A stretch of 64,000 nt of DNA from Rallus limicola (lineage: Eukaryota > Chordata > Aves > Gruiformes > Rallidae), in contig JAKCOZ010000020.1 in the NCBI GenBank assembly GCA_022605955.1, positions 4,019,001 to 4,083,000 on the forward strand. The letters run 5' to 3'. Below, one piece after another: positions 50,578-61,812 of this stretch; positions within the stretch are counted from its first letter, which is position 1, and every line of letters starts with the position of its first letter. The position numbers were made by a program, and so were the translations under genes. Below the pieces are notes generated by a model that was not told where the DNA came from, searched no databases, and saw only the letters and a list, made by a program, of their open reading frames with translations.

Positions 50578-51659
50578 AGTGTTAATATGTTTTTATGGAA
50601 CAAGATATTCAGAAACAGAGAGAGGGTCTCTGAACTTCTTTCTTCAACTGAACAATTCATGAACAGAGAAAATAGTATCAGAGCTATTCACTGATGTCCT
50701 GCTTTATATTCCATCATTTCTTGTGTTCTCAGCAAGATAAATCTGGATTTTTGATACAAGTTATAAAGATGTGCTTGAAGGTATCTTCGACTTCCAAGTA
50801 AAAGTAACTTGCTTAAATCTTGAAATCACTTAGGCTGTTTTATTACTTTCTTGGCTATTTCTCTGTTTGGGGTTTTTTTAATAGTTGTGTGCAGTTGTTA
50901 TTTTTTTATTAGAGCAATAGTATCTTAATCTAGCTTAAAGTACAGCTTAATGTTCCTAGTTATTTTTCTGCAGGAAGATTTTAGTGGCTTGCAGAGAAAT
51001 CCGGGTTTGTTCAAAGCAGCTGTAAACATTGCATTGTGCCACTGCTGTTTTCTGAGACATCATCAGTATATAGGGAAGAAACAGAGACAAAGAACAGCTA
51101 TGTTGGTTTTTTTCTCTCATTCTTCTTAACAAATGGAACTAATTGAACTTGGAATTTCTAGTTAATTTGAAACCATTTGTTTGCATGATGAGTAGCTTGC
51201 TGAGCTACTTCTGGGAATTCAGGTTTGCTGGTAAGATTCATAATTTGGATATATTTTCAAACAGCCTCATGTTCCCTGGAACCAGGGAAAGTGGTCTTGA
51301 CTTAATGTGGAGTGCCCTGCAGTGCCTTGCAGAACTTATGGGGGGTTTTGTTGTTTTTTTGGGATTTTTTCCATGCAGGGAGATCCCTTTCAATTATTCA
51401 ATGCATGCCATTCCCTGACTCTGCTTTTCCCGTGTATGGCTCAGATGTGATGATGATGGTGGTGGAACAGAAACATGTGAACAGTAATTCTGTTCTGCAT
51501 GTTTAATTACCTGTCTTGTCTGAGGATGAACACCATACCTGGGCTGAAATGAAAAATCCAGATTACATGTGTGTTTGAAAATATAACGTGGTACAAGTAG
51601 AGTTTACATAATAAATAAAAAGCAGGTGGACAGTAAAACAAGAAAAGTCTGAGGCCTCT

Positions 51660-51813
51660 AATCACAGAATCCCAGACTGGTCTGGGTTGGAAAGGGACCC
51701 CAAGGATCACAGAGCCCAACCCCCCTGCCACAGGCAGGGCCACCAACCTCCAGGCCTGGAGCTACACAAGGTTGCCCAGGGCCCCATCCAACCTGGCCTT
51801 GAACACCCCCAGG
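51660..51813 (-). mobile_element. CR1 LINE 3' end, inverted, well preserved
   Basis: The reverse complement reads as an almost intact CR1 3' end, from cctgggggtgttcaaggcca through 'ggttggatggggccctgggc', 'ggtggccctgcctgtggcag' and 'gggtcccttt' to a short octamer-type tail at 51660-51670. It is the best preserved CR1 copy in the window and so the youngest, and it is the only one inserted on the minus strand. It is about 150 bp long because of 5' truncation and encodes no protein. Short frames crossing it are not genes. Confidence 0.96.
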
Positions 51814-53127
51814 TATGATTTGAACACCTCAGTAGTGATTTGTTAAAGATCCTTAGAAGGTATAACACTAAAAGTTACACCACAGAGATACTGATAGAAG
51901 AGTGATGTTTACTTAAATTTCTCAAATTGCCCTGGGGCACTAATATATGATTCCCCCAAAATATTATGGTCTAGAGTTGGATTCTAGTTTCAGTTCAGTG
52001 GATATGCCAGAATGTTACCTTCTCAAAAGTCTTTGATGCCAGCTTAATGAAAAAGATGAGGGGTCTTCCATTCCAGCCGCTGCAATTTGAAACTCTTGTA
52101 AATACTGATGTTGGGCACATTCCAGTCCTTTATGTACCTCAGAGCCTTCAGAAGAAGCCAGAGTTCCTCTCTAAAGACATGAGGAACTCTATTTGCAAGG
52201 ACTGGAATGACTCAGGGTTTTTTGAAAGTGTCATTGGGTTCTGTTTAGAGCCTTTTAAAGAAAGTCATCTTCATCTAGTAACCTTATGTAGTCTACATCC
52301 ATGGAGGAAAGGAGTTTAATTCATTTACTAAATGTTAATATACTAAAGAAATGAGAAGGATTGACCCTAGCCTTAAAAGGTGATTATAGAAAGTTAAGGC
52401 ATGCTTAGTATAACATCTGGATGTGCTAGAAAGGAAACTGTCATCAAGTGACTTCAACCAAGAAAGTACTGGAAGACTTTCTGGCTCTTTTAAGATTTCA
52501 AAGGTTACTTGAGAATAATGACTTTCTGTTGTTGACTCTGTTCTAGGCTGGGCAGTGCTCAAATATCCCAGCCAAATACTCTGGTGCCCAAAGCCCTAAA
52601 TGCATCAGGATATTCCCTCTGTTTCTGAATTAATATTGCAAGGGACAAGAGTGCTTAATGTCCAGCTCATGCACATGATTTCAGGAGCTCTGTGTAACCC
52701 ACCAATAAGCAAATGCAGTTAGATCAGGTCTTTTGCTTCCCCATTTAAATGTTATGGGACACTGGGGAAAGAAATGGAGTATTTATGACAAAATTTCAAT
52801 CTGTTTACATTTTTGGATGAATGTTAGTTAGATGCAGAAACCTGGGAACGCTGGGTATTATCTTGCATTTATAAAATATATACTGTTCCAAAGGATTCCC
52901 AAGCATGTTATAAAACTAAATGGGATTTTCAAGAGGAAGTTTTAGATAAGAATAAAATCTGCTGGGGAGGGAACAAATCAAATGAAGAAAATCTATTGCC
53001 CCATTCTTCAAAATATTTGCAGAGGGTAGCTAGGTTATTTTTCCCTACAGCAATAATTGTATTTGGTGCTCTCATTTTGCAGTTTCCAACAGAATACTGT
53101 AAAACACTTCTAGGGGGTGTCTTTGCC
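51814..53127. other. Non-coding sequence between CR1 and the MIR relics
   Basis: Unique AT-rich sequence. The open frames on either strand are at most 90 codons (52047-52319 plus) and unlike any family I know. No further repeat is recognisable. Confidence 0.6.
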
Positions 53128-53232
53128 CTGTCATTGTAGAAAAGGAAACTGAGGCAGAAGGAGATAGAGTGACTTTTACTAAGGTCACATTGGAAATTCC
53201 TGTAGAGGCAGAAGGGATATCCTGATTTTTCT
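53128..53232 (-). repeat. MIR-like SINE relic, antisense
   Basis: 'tagaaaaggaaactgaggca' followed by 'gatagagtgacttttactaa' and 'ggtcacattgg', then 'agaggcagaaggg', is the antisense MIR order: 'gatgaggaaactgaggcacagag', 'aagtgacttgcccaaggtcaca', 'agtggcagagctggg'. It is one of the clearest relics here and gives no sign of recent activity. Confidence 0.8.
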
Positions 53233-54305
53233 CAGGCCCACATCAGATTCCCATCTGTTATGGGTCTGGCCACTATGTAATAGAGACCAGATTAAATTGA
53301 TATAAACCTCTGTATTTGGCCAGGAATTAATGGGGATAGGGCACTTTAAAGCACCTGAGTATCTGACCACAAGCTCTGATACTTGTTTATGCATGGAATT
53401 GACCACATTTCTTTTACCTTTAGAGGAAAAAGTAGTAGTTAACTGAAAAGAGTGGAGCTATGGGTGGTCTTTGCTACTGTCTCTTCAGAAGGGATTCTCA
53501 CAATGATTTGGACAGTTACTCAGGGCTTCTTTTTTTTACTAAATTCCCATGTTCTATAAAGTTCAAACTGGTCACAATGTGAACCTGGAACTGATATAAC
53601 TTTTCTTTTGTACCATGATCTCTGTGGAATGTCCATCACAGCCTGGCCAAAGCTTTATGATGTGCAGACAAATTTTCAAATGCATACCTATATGTATGCA
53701 TATTTATGTTTCTTTTTTAAGATTTTTCACTTTTAGAAGAGAGTTTTCCCCTTTGGATATGAAAAATCTGTGTAAAGGAATGGAAGGTAAACATGCTAGT
53801 TGAACTAAAATGTTTTGTACACTCTGTTACCTTATTAATCATGGTTAGCTGGATGTTTTCTATAGCATCAGCAGATTTAATTTACAGTAGAGGCTTGTTA
53901 AAAACATAATCAAACACTGTGCAGAAATAACAAACCTTTTTAACTAGGAATAAAAATTGCCCCTAACCAAGGAATAAAGACTGGAAAGCCATAACTTCCT
54001 CTTGTTGCTAATCTGTTAAATGCCATCTATTAAGTTAATGCCAGTAGAGGATACAGTCCCCATTAATGTTTATGTAAGGACTGTATTTGAATCTTGTGGG
54101 TAGTTGTTAATTTAGGTGTCAGACAGTGACCACTTGTGGCCTCTCAAGTCCCCGACACAGGACAAAAGTGACTCGAGATTGGTGCCATCCTGGTAGATCA
54201 TAGAGATAATTATTGAGAAATGAGCCATAGATCTTTCTTTCATTAGACAGCATAGATGTATAAGCCAAGCTGTATATATCCTACACAACTTTTGTAATGT
54301 GTGAT

Positions 54306-54412
54306 TCCCATTTTCTCTGTGAAAATTGGAAAGGAGGAAAGATGAAATTATTTGCTCAAGTTTACACAGAGTATCTGAGTTTAACCAAGGACTTTCACAT
54401 AGCTCTCTTAAT
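54306..54412 (-). repeat. MIR/L2-like relic, antisense
   Basis: 'aattggaaaggaggaaagat' followed by 'gaaattatttgctcaagttt', 'acacagagtatctgagttta' and 'accaaggactttcac' follows the antisense order of MIR ('gaggaaactgaggc', 'acttgctcaaggtcacacag', 'gggatttgaacccaggtctt'). The ending in the 'tttaaccaaggactttc' form fits L2/MIR as well as MIR proper. Confidence 0.65.
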
Positions 54413-55710
54413 TCTTAATCCATATGAGATCCAATTTTCTACCTTATAGGACTTCAAACTTTACTTTGATAGGATCCACAGGTACTATATGTAATTTCTA
54501 TTTACAGGTAATCAAAAGGTAATGCAGGGTATTACATGCTGTGGTACTCCCTCTAAACAGATCTTGCTCCCTTTGCTCAGCTCAGACTGAAAGCTATGTG
54601 TTGGACACCTTCTTTCCCTGCTTTTCCTCACTGATCAAACATATTACTCCAGAGTGAGAAACTGGCTCTGTTTTGTGTATTTTGGAGTGGAGCAGCCAAA
54701 CTCATCATGTTGTTTATCAGTGCAAAAAGGTACTGCAGTAGTATGGTGGAATTGGTGTCCTTCCTATGAATGGAAGCTTTTAGAAATTTAGACTGTTCTA
54801 CAGGAAACAAAAGAGATGGTTTCCATAGCTACTTACATTTCACCATGAAATTCCTCCTGGGAAATACTGGAAATTAGGGCTTTTGTCCTCCCCTTAACCC
54901 TGGAACCCTATATGTATATTGTACTTCTAAGACTAAGCATAAAGAAATAAGATGCTTTTGTTTAGAAAACTCAAGTATTCTGGGAATACATCAAGTCAAC
55001 ATAACTGAACATAAAAGAAGAATGGTTGCAAATGGTTGAGCAGTTTTTTCTAGAAAATTAAATTCTTTTTCAGATGTTCACATTGAGAGAATTTCACTTG
55101 AAGTGTGGCCAGGGGGATCTCAGAAGGTACCTGCATCTACTGTGACAGGAAAATAAGTAATTCTTGTGGCAAAACATAAAATACGTGGTGAAGTCGAAGG
55201 CATTGTAACAATCTAAATATGAAATATATTATGCAATGCTTAAACAGATCAGTATCACTAGGGACTTAGTACTTTGGGGAAAGATTTGAGCCCTTTTTTT
55301 CCTGAAGAAGAGTCTTCTCTCACTGACATGATGCTCCCCTCGAGAATGCTTACACCTTTTGAACGACTGAATATGCTTAAAGATAAAATAATAACTGATT
55401 ACACACAGTGCATTTTTATTAACACTGCAGTAATACAGGTCACCTTCAAAATAGATTCCTTTTAGAAAACAAGGAGAATGGCAGTCAAGCTATGATTTTA
55501 GGCAAATAATTATCTTAAATGCTTACTGTCTGTTTTATTTGTATAAAAAAATACATTAGAATAAGTCTGCTTTTAATGACACTGAAGGGAGGTTGGAGGG
55601 TTTTAGATAAGAGAAAAATGTTGGCATGCAATTTTCAACCAGGATTTGTGAATTATTCCTAGTTCTATATAATCCTTGATCTCCTTTGTAAAGTCCTAGG
55701 GCTAATACTC

Positions 55711-55826
55711 TTGGCCCTATTTTAAAGATAATGAAGAAGTAGCATAGGAACTTAATAACTTGCCCAGGAAGTTCAGTCAAATTAATTGATAACATAAAAT
55801 ATCAAAACAGAAGTGGATTCAGCCCC
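55711..55826 (-). repeat. MIR-like relic, antisense
   Basis: 'ccctattttaaagataatga' followed by 'gaacttaataacttgcccag' and, after an insertion, 'cagaagtggattcagccc' follows the antisense MIR order 'cattttacagatgaggaaactg', 'ttaagtgacttgcccaag', 'agctgggattcgaacc'. It is strongly diverged, with a small insertion in the middle. Confidence 0.6.
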
Positions 55827-58800
55827 CACAAATGCAAGCAGGGAGGTTTCCAAAGTCCCATTCAGTTCTGATGAGAAACCATATCTATTTGTACAATTGC
55901 TGCAAAATGGATTTATGCTTAGAGTACATTCCACCTCCATTTCTGTCTTCCTGTACTTGTGGTGAACACAGATTCATGGATTTGTCTGTCTTTTTGCTGC
56001 TTTTGTTTGGTTGTATTTCGTAATAATGTTTGTATCTCAAAGAAAAACAGCTGCAGCCAAGTGGGTAATACATAAATATTTGGGGAAATTCTAGGACATC
56101 AGTACAGAAATAAATGCTTTTACCATTCCCTATACATCCTTATCCTGTTGCACAGGTTCTTGGCATGACCGTTTCAGAAATGGCTGTGGAACCAATTAAT
56201 AATAAATTATTGATCTTGGCAGCTGCTGTGCATTTTTCCCCAGCTGTTACTCACACTTAGACATGCCACATTTCTTGAATTCTGGTCTAATTTACATAAA
56301 TGATAGAATTCATCATAAGGACAAACAAGGTATTTTTTCACACCCCTTTCCCATTTGAATACAGGAAAGAGCACTCCCAGGCTCCCTTGTTTAAGTGACA
56401 AGTTGTTGTTCTGCCTACAATGACATTTTTGTCTTTTTCCTCCTATGCCATGGGAGTTCTGGCCACCTTCTTACATGTCTTAGCCCAGAAGGTGATTACT
56501 GCCTAAGAAGTTGAAACAACAGGAAAGAGCTGTGTGGTATTTGGAGATACTGGCTTCTTATTTTTTCAGTTGTGGAAATGGCACCTGAGTAACTGTGATT
56601 GTTCTTGCCTTTGATTTCGAGTCTACTCACACTTTTTGTGGACTTCAGCTCAACTTGCTTGCTCTTAACAGTTTCCAAAGAAACTATCCAGGGCTCTTGC
56701 TTTTATCCACCTTTGTCAGTAGAAGGCAAGAGGCTCAGAATTGACAGTCCATGTCATCATGCAGTTAGCCACTTAGCTGTATTACTAAAGAACTATAAAA
56801 AACTCAAGTCACCTGTAGAAGGAAATTTCTGGCCACAGGTCTGAAATTTAGAGTAGAATTGAAAAATGGGCTTTAACACTATTTTAACCAGTCTACAGCT
56901 GTAGGTCTGTTCTCATACATGAAAACGTAGAGATATTTCTCATGACAGAAAACCTGCCAAGCTCAGAGATAAGTTAGGTTACTTAAGAGACTGAAGACAA
57001 AGCCAAGGAAAAGCTAAAAGCACTACAAAGAAAAGCCACCTTAATTGTGAGGTTTGGCTTTTCCTTTGTTTATTAAGCACTGTTTTTCCATCTGCAAGGT
57101 GTGAGCAAAACTTAAGTTTACAATCCTAGAGTAAAACTCTACAAAAATAGTCTAAGTATTTGACATTTTTGAGGCAAAACCTGAGGTTTACTTTTCCTGA
57201 GAGCTAACGGAGTCTGATAGTTCAAGGAGGGCTTCCTAGAAAGGGGCTATTCTCAGTTACTCTTGCTCTGCCTGAAAAAGCCCTTTATTTTTTAACTAAG
57301 TTTTGTGTGTAGTCACAGTGTTGAGTCCTCATTAGAAATGCTGTCAATATTGTGATGGTGTTTTAGGCTCCTCTTTAAGAGCCCAGCCTTAACAAAACAC
57401 CCTAGTGGATAGTTTGCTGCAGGTTTCATAACGATTTTTCATTGCTGGATGATTTATTCTAATTATCTTTCTTTTGAAGTCAGCAATGTTTCTTGTGAAG
57501 TTTCAAAAACAGGATACTGCAAGAGCAACCCCCTCACCTTATCGTCTTCTGTTTCTTAGGCTACTGTTCAATGATTTTTTCATCTGTCAGTGCAATTACA
57601 CTGTATTTATGTCAGCCACGTTTCTAGCAGCCTCATAACTAATAGCACTTCAAGACCTGGTATATGGAAAGCATGTTGAAAAGGAACAAGAGTCAGTGTT
57701 TCATAGTGAGTTTTGAAGTCATGGCCATAGCAGCCTTCCAGGACACCTCTGGACGAATGTGGGGTGGGCGTTGATGATGAGTAGGTTAGGTCTGGTTTGC
57801 TTTGCAAACAGAACTCTGTTGGCTGGTGTGTTTCCAGATCCTGCTCCATGTTACTTTCTCCTATTCCTAATGTTTGCAGATTGCAGTTGTCCTCCTGAAT
57901 AGTTCTTTACATAAGCATTAACTTCTGCCCAGGAAGGGGATGGAGAGAAGGGGTAGCCCCCCCCACACACACACCTCCAGGAGAATCTCCCATTGCTGTA
58001 GACAAATGACCAGCAAGTACTGTGAGTGAATGATGAGCAATGAGAAAAGTTCATCCTCTACAGGGATCCCCCCTCTACAGGGGGAAAGAGCATAGGAGCA
58101 GAGATCTGACAACCATCAGTTTCCATATGAAGAGTTGAGCTCTCGTGGTACCACCACATCAGTTGGAAGGTGACTTATAAAGGTGTCCCCATACATAGGC
58201 AATTCAGGATGCATTGATGTAACCTGCATCATATCCTCAGACACTTGAGTCAGTGCTAGCAGACACATGATATCTCAATCAGTAGCACAGATTCTAATTT
58301 CATTTAACAAAAAACCCAAACCAAATCTTGTCCAAATCTGACAGAATACAGACCAGATGAAAGGGCTGCTGGAGCCAGTCAGGCTTCTGTGCTGGTAACG
58401 GCAAGAAGCATCTGAAATGATTTTTAAAGTGTTCTAGTTCCAAGAATCTCCCCCACTGGTTGAATCTGGCCTTTCTTCTTCAGAGCAGAACTAGTTGTCT
58501 CTACTTGTATGTACAGACACTAGAACCTCCGTCTCCAAGTTTTGAGTAGCAGCTTTGTTCTCTGTTGGATTTTGGGGTTTTTTTGTGTGTGTTCTTATTC
58601 CCTGGGAAGTGCCTGGATCATTTCTTCAAGGGTTAGGTCTAGCAGCTGAAAGCATGGTTCCTTCTTCAGGAATCATGCTCAGGACTTGCTCACTATCTGA
58701 TAAAAAGCCTTCAGTAACCAATCTTCTTAAAATACGCATCCTTGACGACTGCCTTTTGTTTCAGTTCTCATAACAGGAGATTCCTTCTGCCCCACTGTAT

Positions 58801-61659
58801 TTTTCTTTGGCTTTTAGCTAGACTTATCTCTGCTGAAAGTGTCCTATTAAATCTAGGATTCTACATTCTGCTCTCAACAGGGGCCCATCCTGTTGAGCCT
58901 TGTAGGTTCATGCCTATAAATATGAACTTTCTGGCTAGGATCTGTAAGTTTGTTGCCAGAGGATTTGGCTCTCTTTTCATCTGACCTTTATGGCCCTGAC
59001 TCCTCCTTTGAGATTGTGCCTCTTCTTCCATGCTCAAAACAAAGTACTTTTAATCTCCATGTGGTATTTAAGCCTCCAATCCCAATCTGATTTCTTTTTT
59101 AACCTTGTGGTCAAGTCTTCTTCCCCCTTAATCTAGCTTTGTTTGGAAGGGATCAGTTTCTGTCTTCCTGATCAAAACTGATCCTGGCTCTCTCTAGTTC
59201 TGTTCATCCGAGCTACTGTAATCCCATAAGAAGCATCCCACAGACAATTATGCAGCCAGATGTTGTTTTCTGAGATGCTAATAAAATAACAGTTCATCAA
59301 AGCTATAGTCAAGTCTCTGCTCATTTGCAAGAGCTGCTAAGTTGGTAAATCAGGTGCAAGAGTCAGAAGAGAGGGACTGTGAAACCTGCTCTTGATATTC
59401 TTTATTTTTCCAAAGTTCTTTGTTTATGCCTACTCCTGCAGACAGTATGTGCTTGAAAACCCTTTGTCAATATTGTTTCAATTTGTGTTAAAGGTAACTT
59501 GGTGATTTCTGTTTGCAGGATGTCTGTGTAGCCATGGGCACAGCCAAGAGAGGGTCAACGGCTAGTCCAACTTTCTGCTCAAAGCAGGATACTTGCAGAT
59601 ATGAGGGAAATATCAGAGATGAGAGCAGAACCAAAGGGTGTTCATCCTGCCCAGTTCTAGAACCTCTATGGTGCCTAAGGTGGTGACTAGTCTTCCCTCT
59701 TAGTTAATGAGGTGCTACTCTACACAGACTAATCCGAAGTGCATTTGTTACTCTTCTTCCATGAATGGGTCTGTGAAGAACCTTGAATCTTTGAAGTCTA
59801 GGGAAGCTTAGGTTTAGTTCTATAATGCTAGACAGTATGACTGTCTTCTCTTCCCTGCTCAAGTTTTCAGAACCTTAGGGTAACATCAGGAAAAACTCAG
59901 TAGCTTTATCCTTTAGCACCTTCACACAAGATACAAATGCTTAACCCCCATCTTAAACTGCCAGACTGTTATAAAACTAAAATAAGGCCAAACATTAGCA
60001 AGTGTGCTCCTCACACACACAAAAAAAAAATCTCAATTTTGCTCAAGATGAAAGTGGTTATTATTTTAAGATAACATACAGCATTAGCGCCTCTGAACTA
60101 CAACATTTATAAACCAAAAGTCTGCTGACAGTTGGCAGCAGTGGTGGATTTTGATTAAGTAGGCAAGCACACTGGAAAAACAAAAAATTCTGTTGAGCCT
60201 CTGTATTTATCTCTTCTCCAGACAGAAGGGTCGGTGAGCATCTGCCTCCGCAGATGAGTGTAAGGCAGCTCCGTGGCCAATATGCATTGCAAACAGATTA
60301 AAGAAACCCAGGCTGTACTTTTTTTTTTGTTCTTTCTAGGGGAAAAAAAAATATATAGGGAAGATGAGAGAGGAATTATTTACAACCTAGTCACAACCAG
60401 CCACGTACAAACTTCAATTGTTTCTTTTTTCAGAGGGGAAGTGTCCAGCCTCCATGTGCATTTCACTGTCTATGCACGTTTCTAAATACTTAAAAAGATG
60501 CTGTGAAAACTCAACTTTGATACCCATCAAATACCCCACTGGTATTTGATATAAAACTGACTGGGAATTTTCTGCTGAAGTGATTCTTGCTGAAGTGTCA
60601 CTTCTTGGTAAGGGAAACCAGAGAAATTGTGGAAAACTTTAAAATTTCTTAAAATAATTCAGGATCTCTGAATTTATCACATGAACACAAGAATCTGAGA
60701 AAATCAGTTGAGTTTCTACCTGCCAAGTAGATGGCTTAGAACATCAAAACCCATGTCTCCAGGATACTTCACCTCATTTTTAATTTTCTGGTTTGACAAG
60801 TGAAAGATCTACTTCACAGTGTTCAGATTTAGGAGGGGTTTCATTCCTAAATTAGATCCTGAACCTGTAGTATAGAGAAATAGTCTTAAGTCTTATGAGT
60901 AGCACTGCAACATGGAGTCTGAATTTGATTGCTGAGGTGACCTAAATAGCATCCATTGCTAGATGGAGATGATTTCAAAGGCATAGATGGTCTTAATATT
61001 GTGAGCTGGTGAGCAGAGCGTGAGCTGTGTGGGAAGCTTACAGAGATTTTAATCAGTGAAGTAAAATATCTGGAGAGGATTCAATCTACTCTTCACTTTT
61101 GGGACCTTGAAGTTTCCAAAGCCTATCTTAACAGTAATTGACACAGCCAAATGTGGCAGCAATATTTAAGGATGATCTTACCAATCCTGAAAAAGAACTG
61201 TTGTGATTTAAGTTTTAATACAGCTTTTGAATGAAGTCTTCTTGCTAACTAAATGTTCCATCTGGCTTGGCAGGTGTTTGTCCAAGTTTTCTGATTTCTT
61301 GACCTGTCTGTGCAGGTGTGGACTGTGTACTTAATTTGTATGTATTTTATTAAGTAAAAGCAGTGATGGGGAGCAATGCTAGTTTGATATCCCTGAAAAA
61401 AGAGGTCAGCATTAGTTAGAAATTTCAAGTCTATTTATACTCTTATTTCAGTCCTGAAACAACCAATTATGAATTGCTTAACAGAATTTTAGACATAATG
61501 GTACAAATCTGGTTCAAAGCCAGGGACATAGAAATGGGAGCTATCCTATTGAACTGATGTAGCAAACATCTCCCTGCCAGATGTTTGCAAGCATGTTTAA
61601 AATAGTAGACACTATTATCTAGGCATCTTTCATATACAAGGCATATGGGATTTAAGTAT
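55827..61659. other. Non-coding sequence, no gene seen
   Basis: No gene recognised. It contains a C8-(CA)5 simple repeat at 57957-57974, a direct repeat of cctctacaggg (58055-58065 and 58072-58082) and two hairpins at 60526-60550 and 60592-60604. The open frames are short and overlap at random. I saw no CR1 or LTR. Confidence 0.6.
60526..60550. repeat. Perfect 10-bp inverted repeat with 5-nt loop
   Basis: ATCAAATACC at 60526-60535 pairs with GGTATTTGAT at 60541-60550 across ccact. A related half, tttgatacc, lies just upstream at 60516-60524. A second small inverted repeat, GAAGTG-t-CACTTC, lies at 60592-60604. Function is unknown. Confidence 0.82.
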
Positions 61660-61812
61660 TTCACAAAGTAGCATAATTTGCCCATTTACATGTGGAAAAC
61701 TAAAACACCAGGAGGCAGCAAGTAGCCCCAAGTAACCCTGCAGACCAGCAGCAGAGCTGATGATTGAACTTCTGAACTGCAGTCCAGGCTCTACCCTTTA
61801 AGTTACATTAAT
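61660..61812 (-). repeat. MIR-like SINE relic, antisense, long
   Basis: 'tttgcccatttacatgtgga' followed by 'aaactaaaacaccaggaggc', 'agcagagctgatgattgaac' and 'gcagtccaggctctaccctt' follows antisense MIR from the poly-pyrimidine 'cattttacagatggggaaac' through 'ggcagagctgggattgaacc' to the final 'cagtccagtgctctatccac'. It is the longest MIR-like copy in the window and covers most of the element. Confidence 0.7.

Larger units (their letters stand above)
48773..51659. other. Non-coding sequence, no gene seen
   Basis: No open frame longer than about 90 codons. Between 49 and 50 kb the sequence is purine-rich on the plus strand (many aga/gaa runs) but is not a recognisable repeat. A small hairpin lies at 49709-49728 and a 15-G tract at 50563-50577. 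Confidence 0.6.

Noticed and set aside
51301..51425. Possible CR1-like 3' end (gagatccctttcaa, gccattccctgactctg) with a 10-bp tandem pair at 51311-51330
   Set aside because: Only scattered resemblance, no octamer tail and no upstream CR1 sequence.
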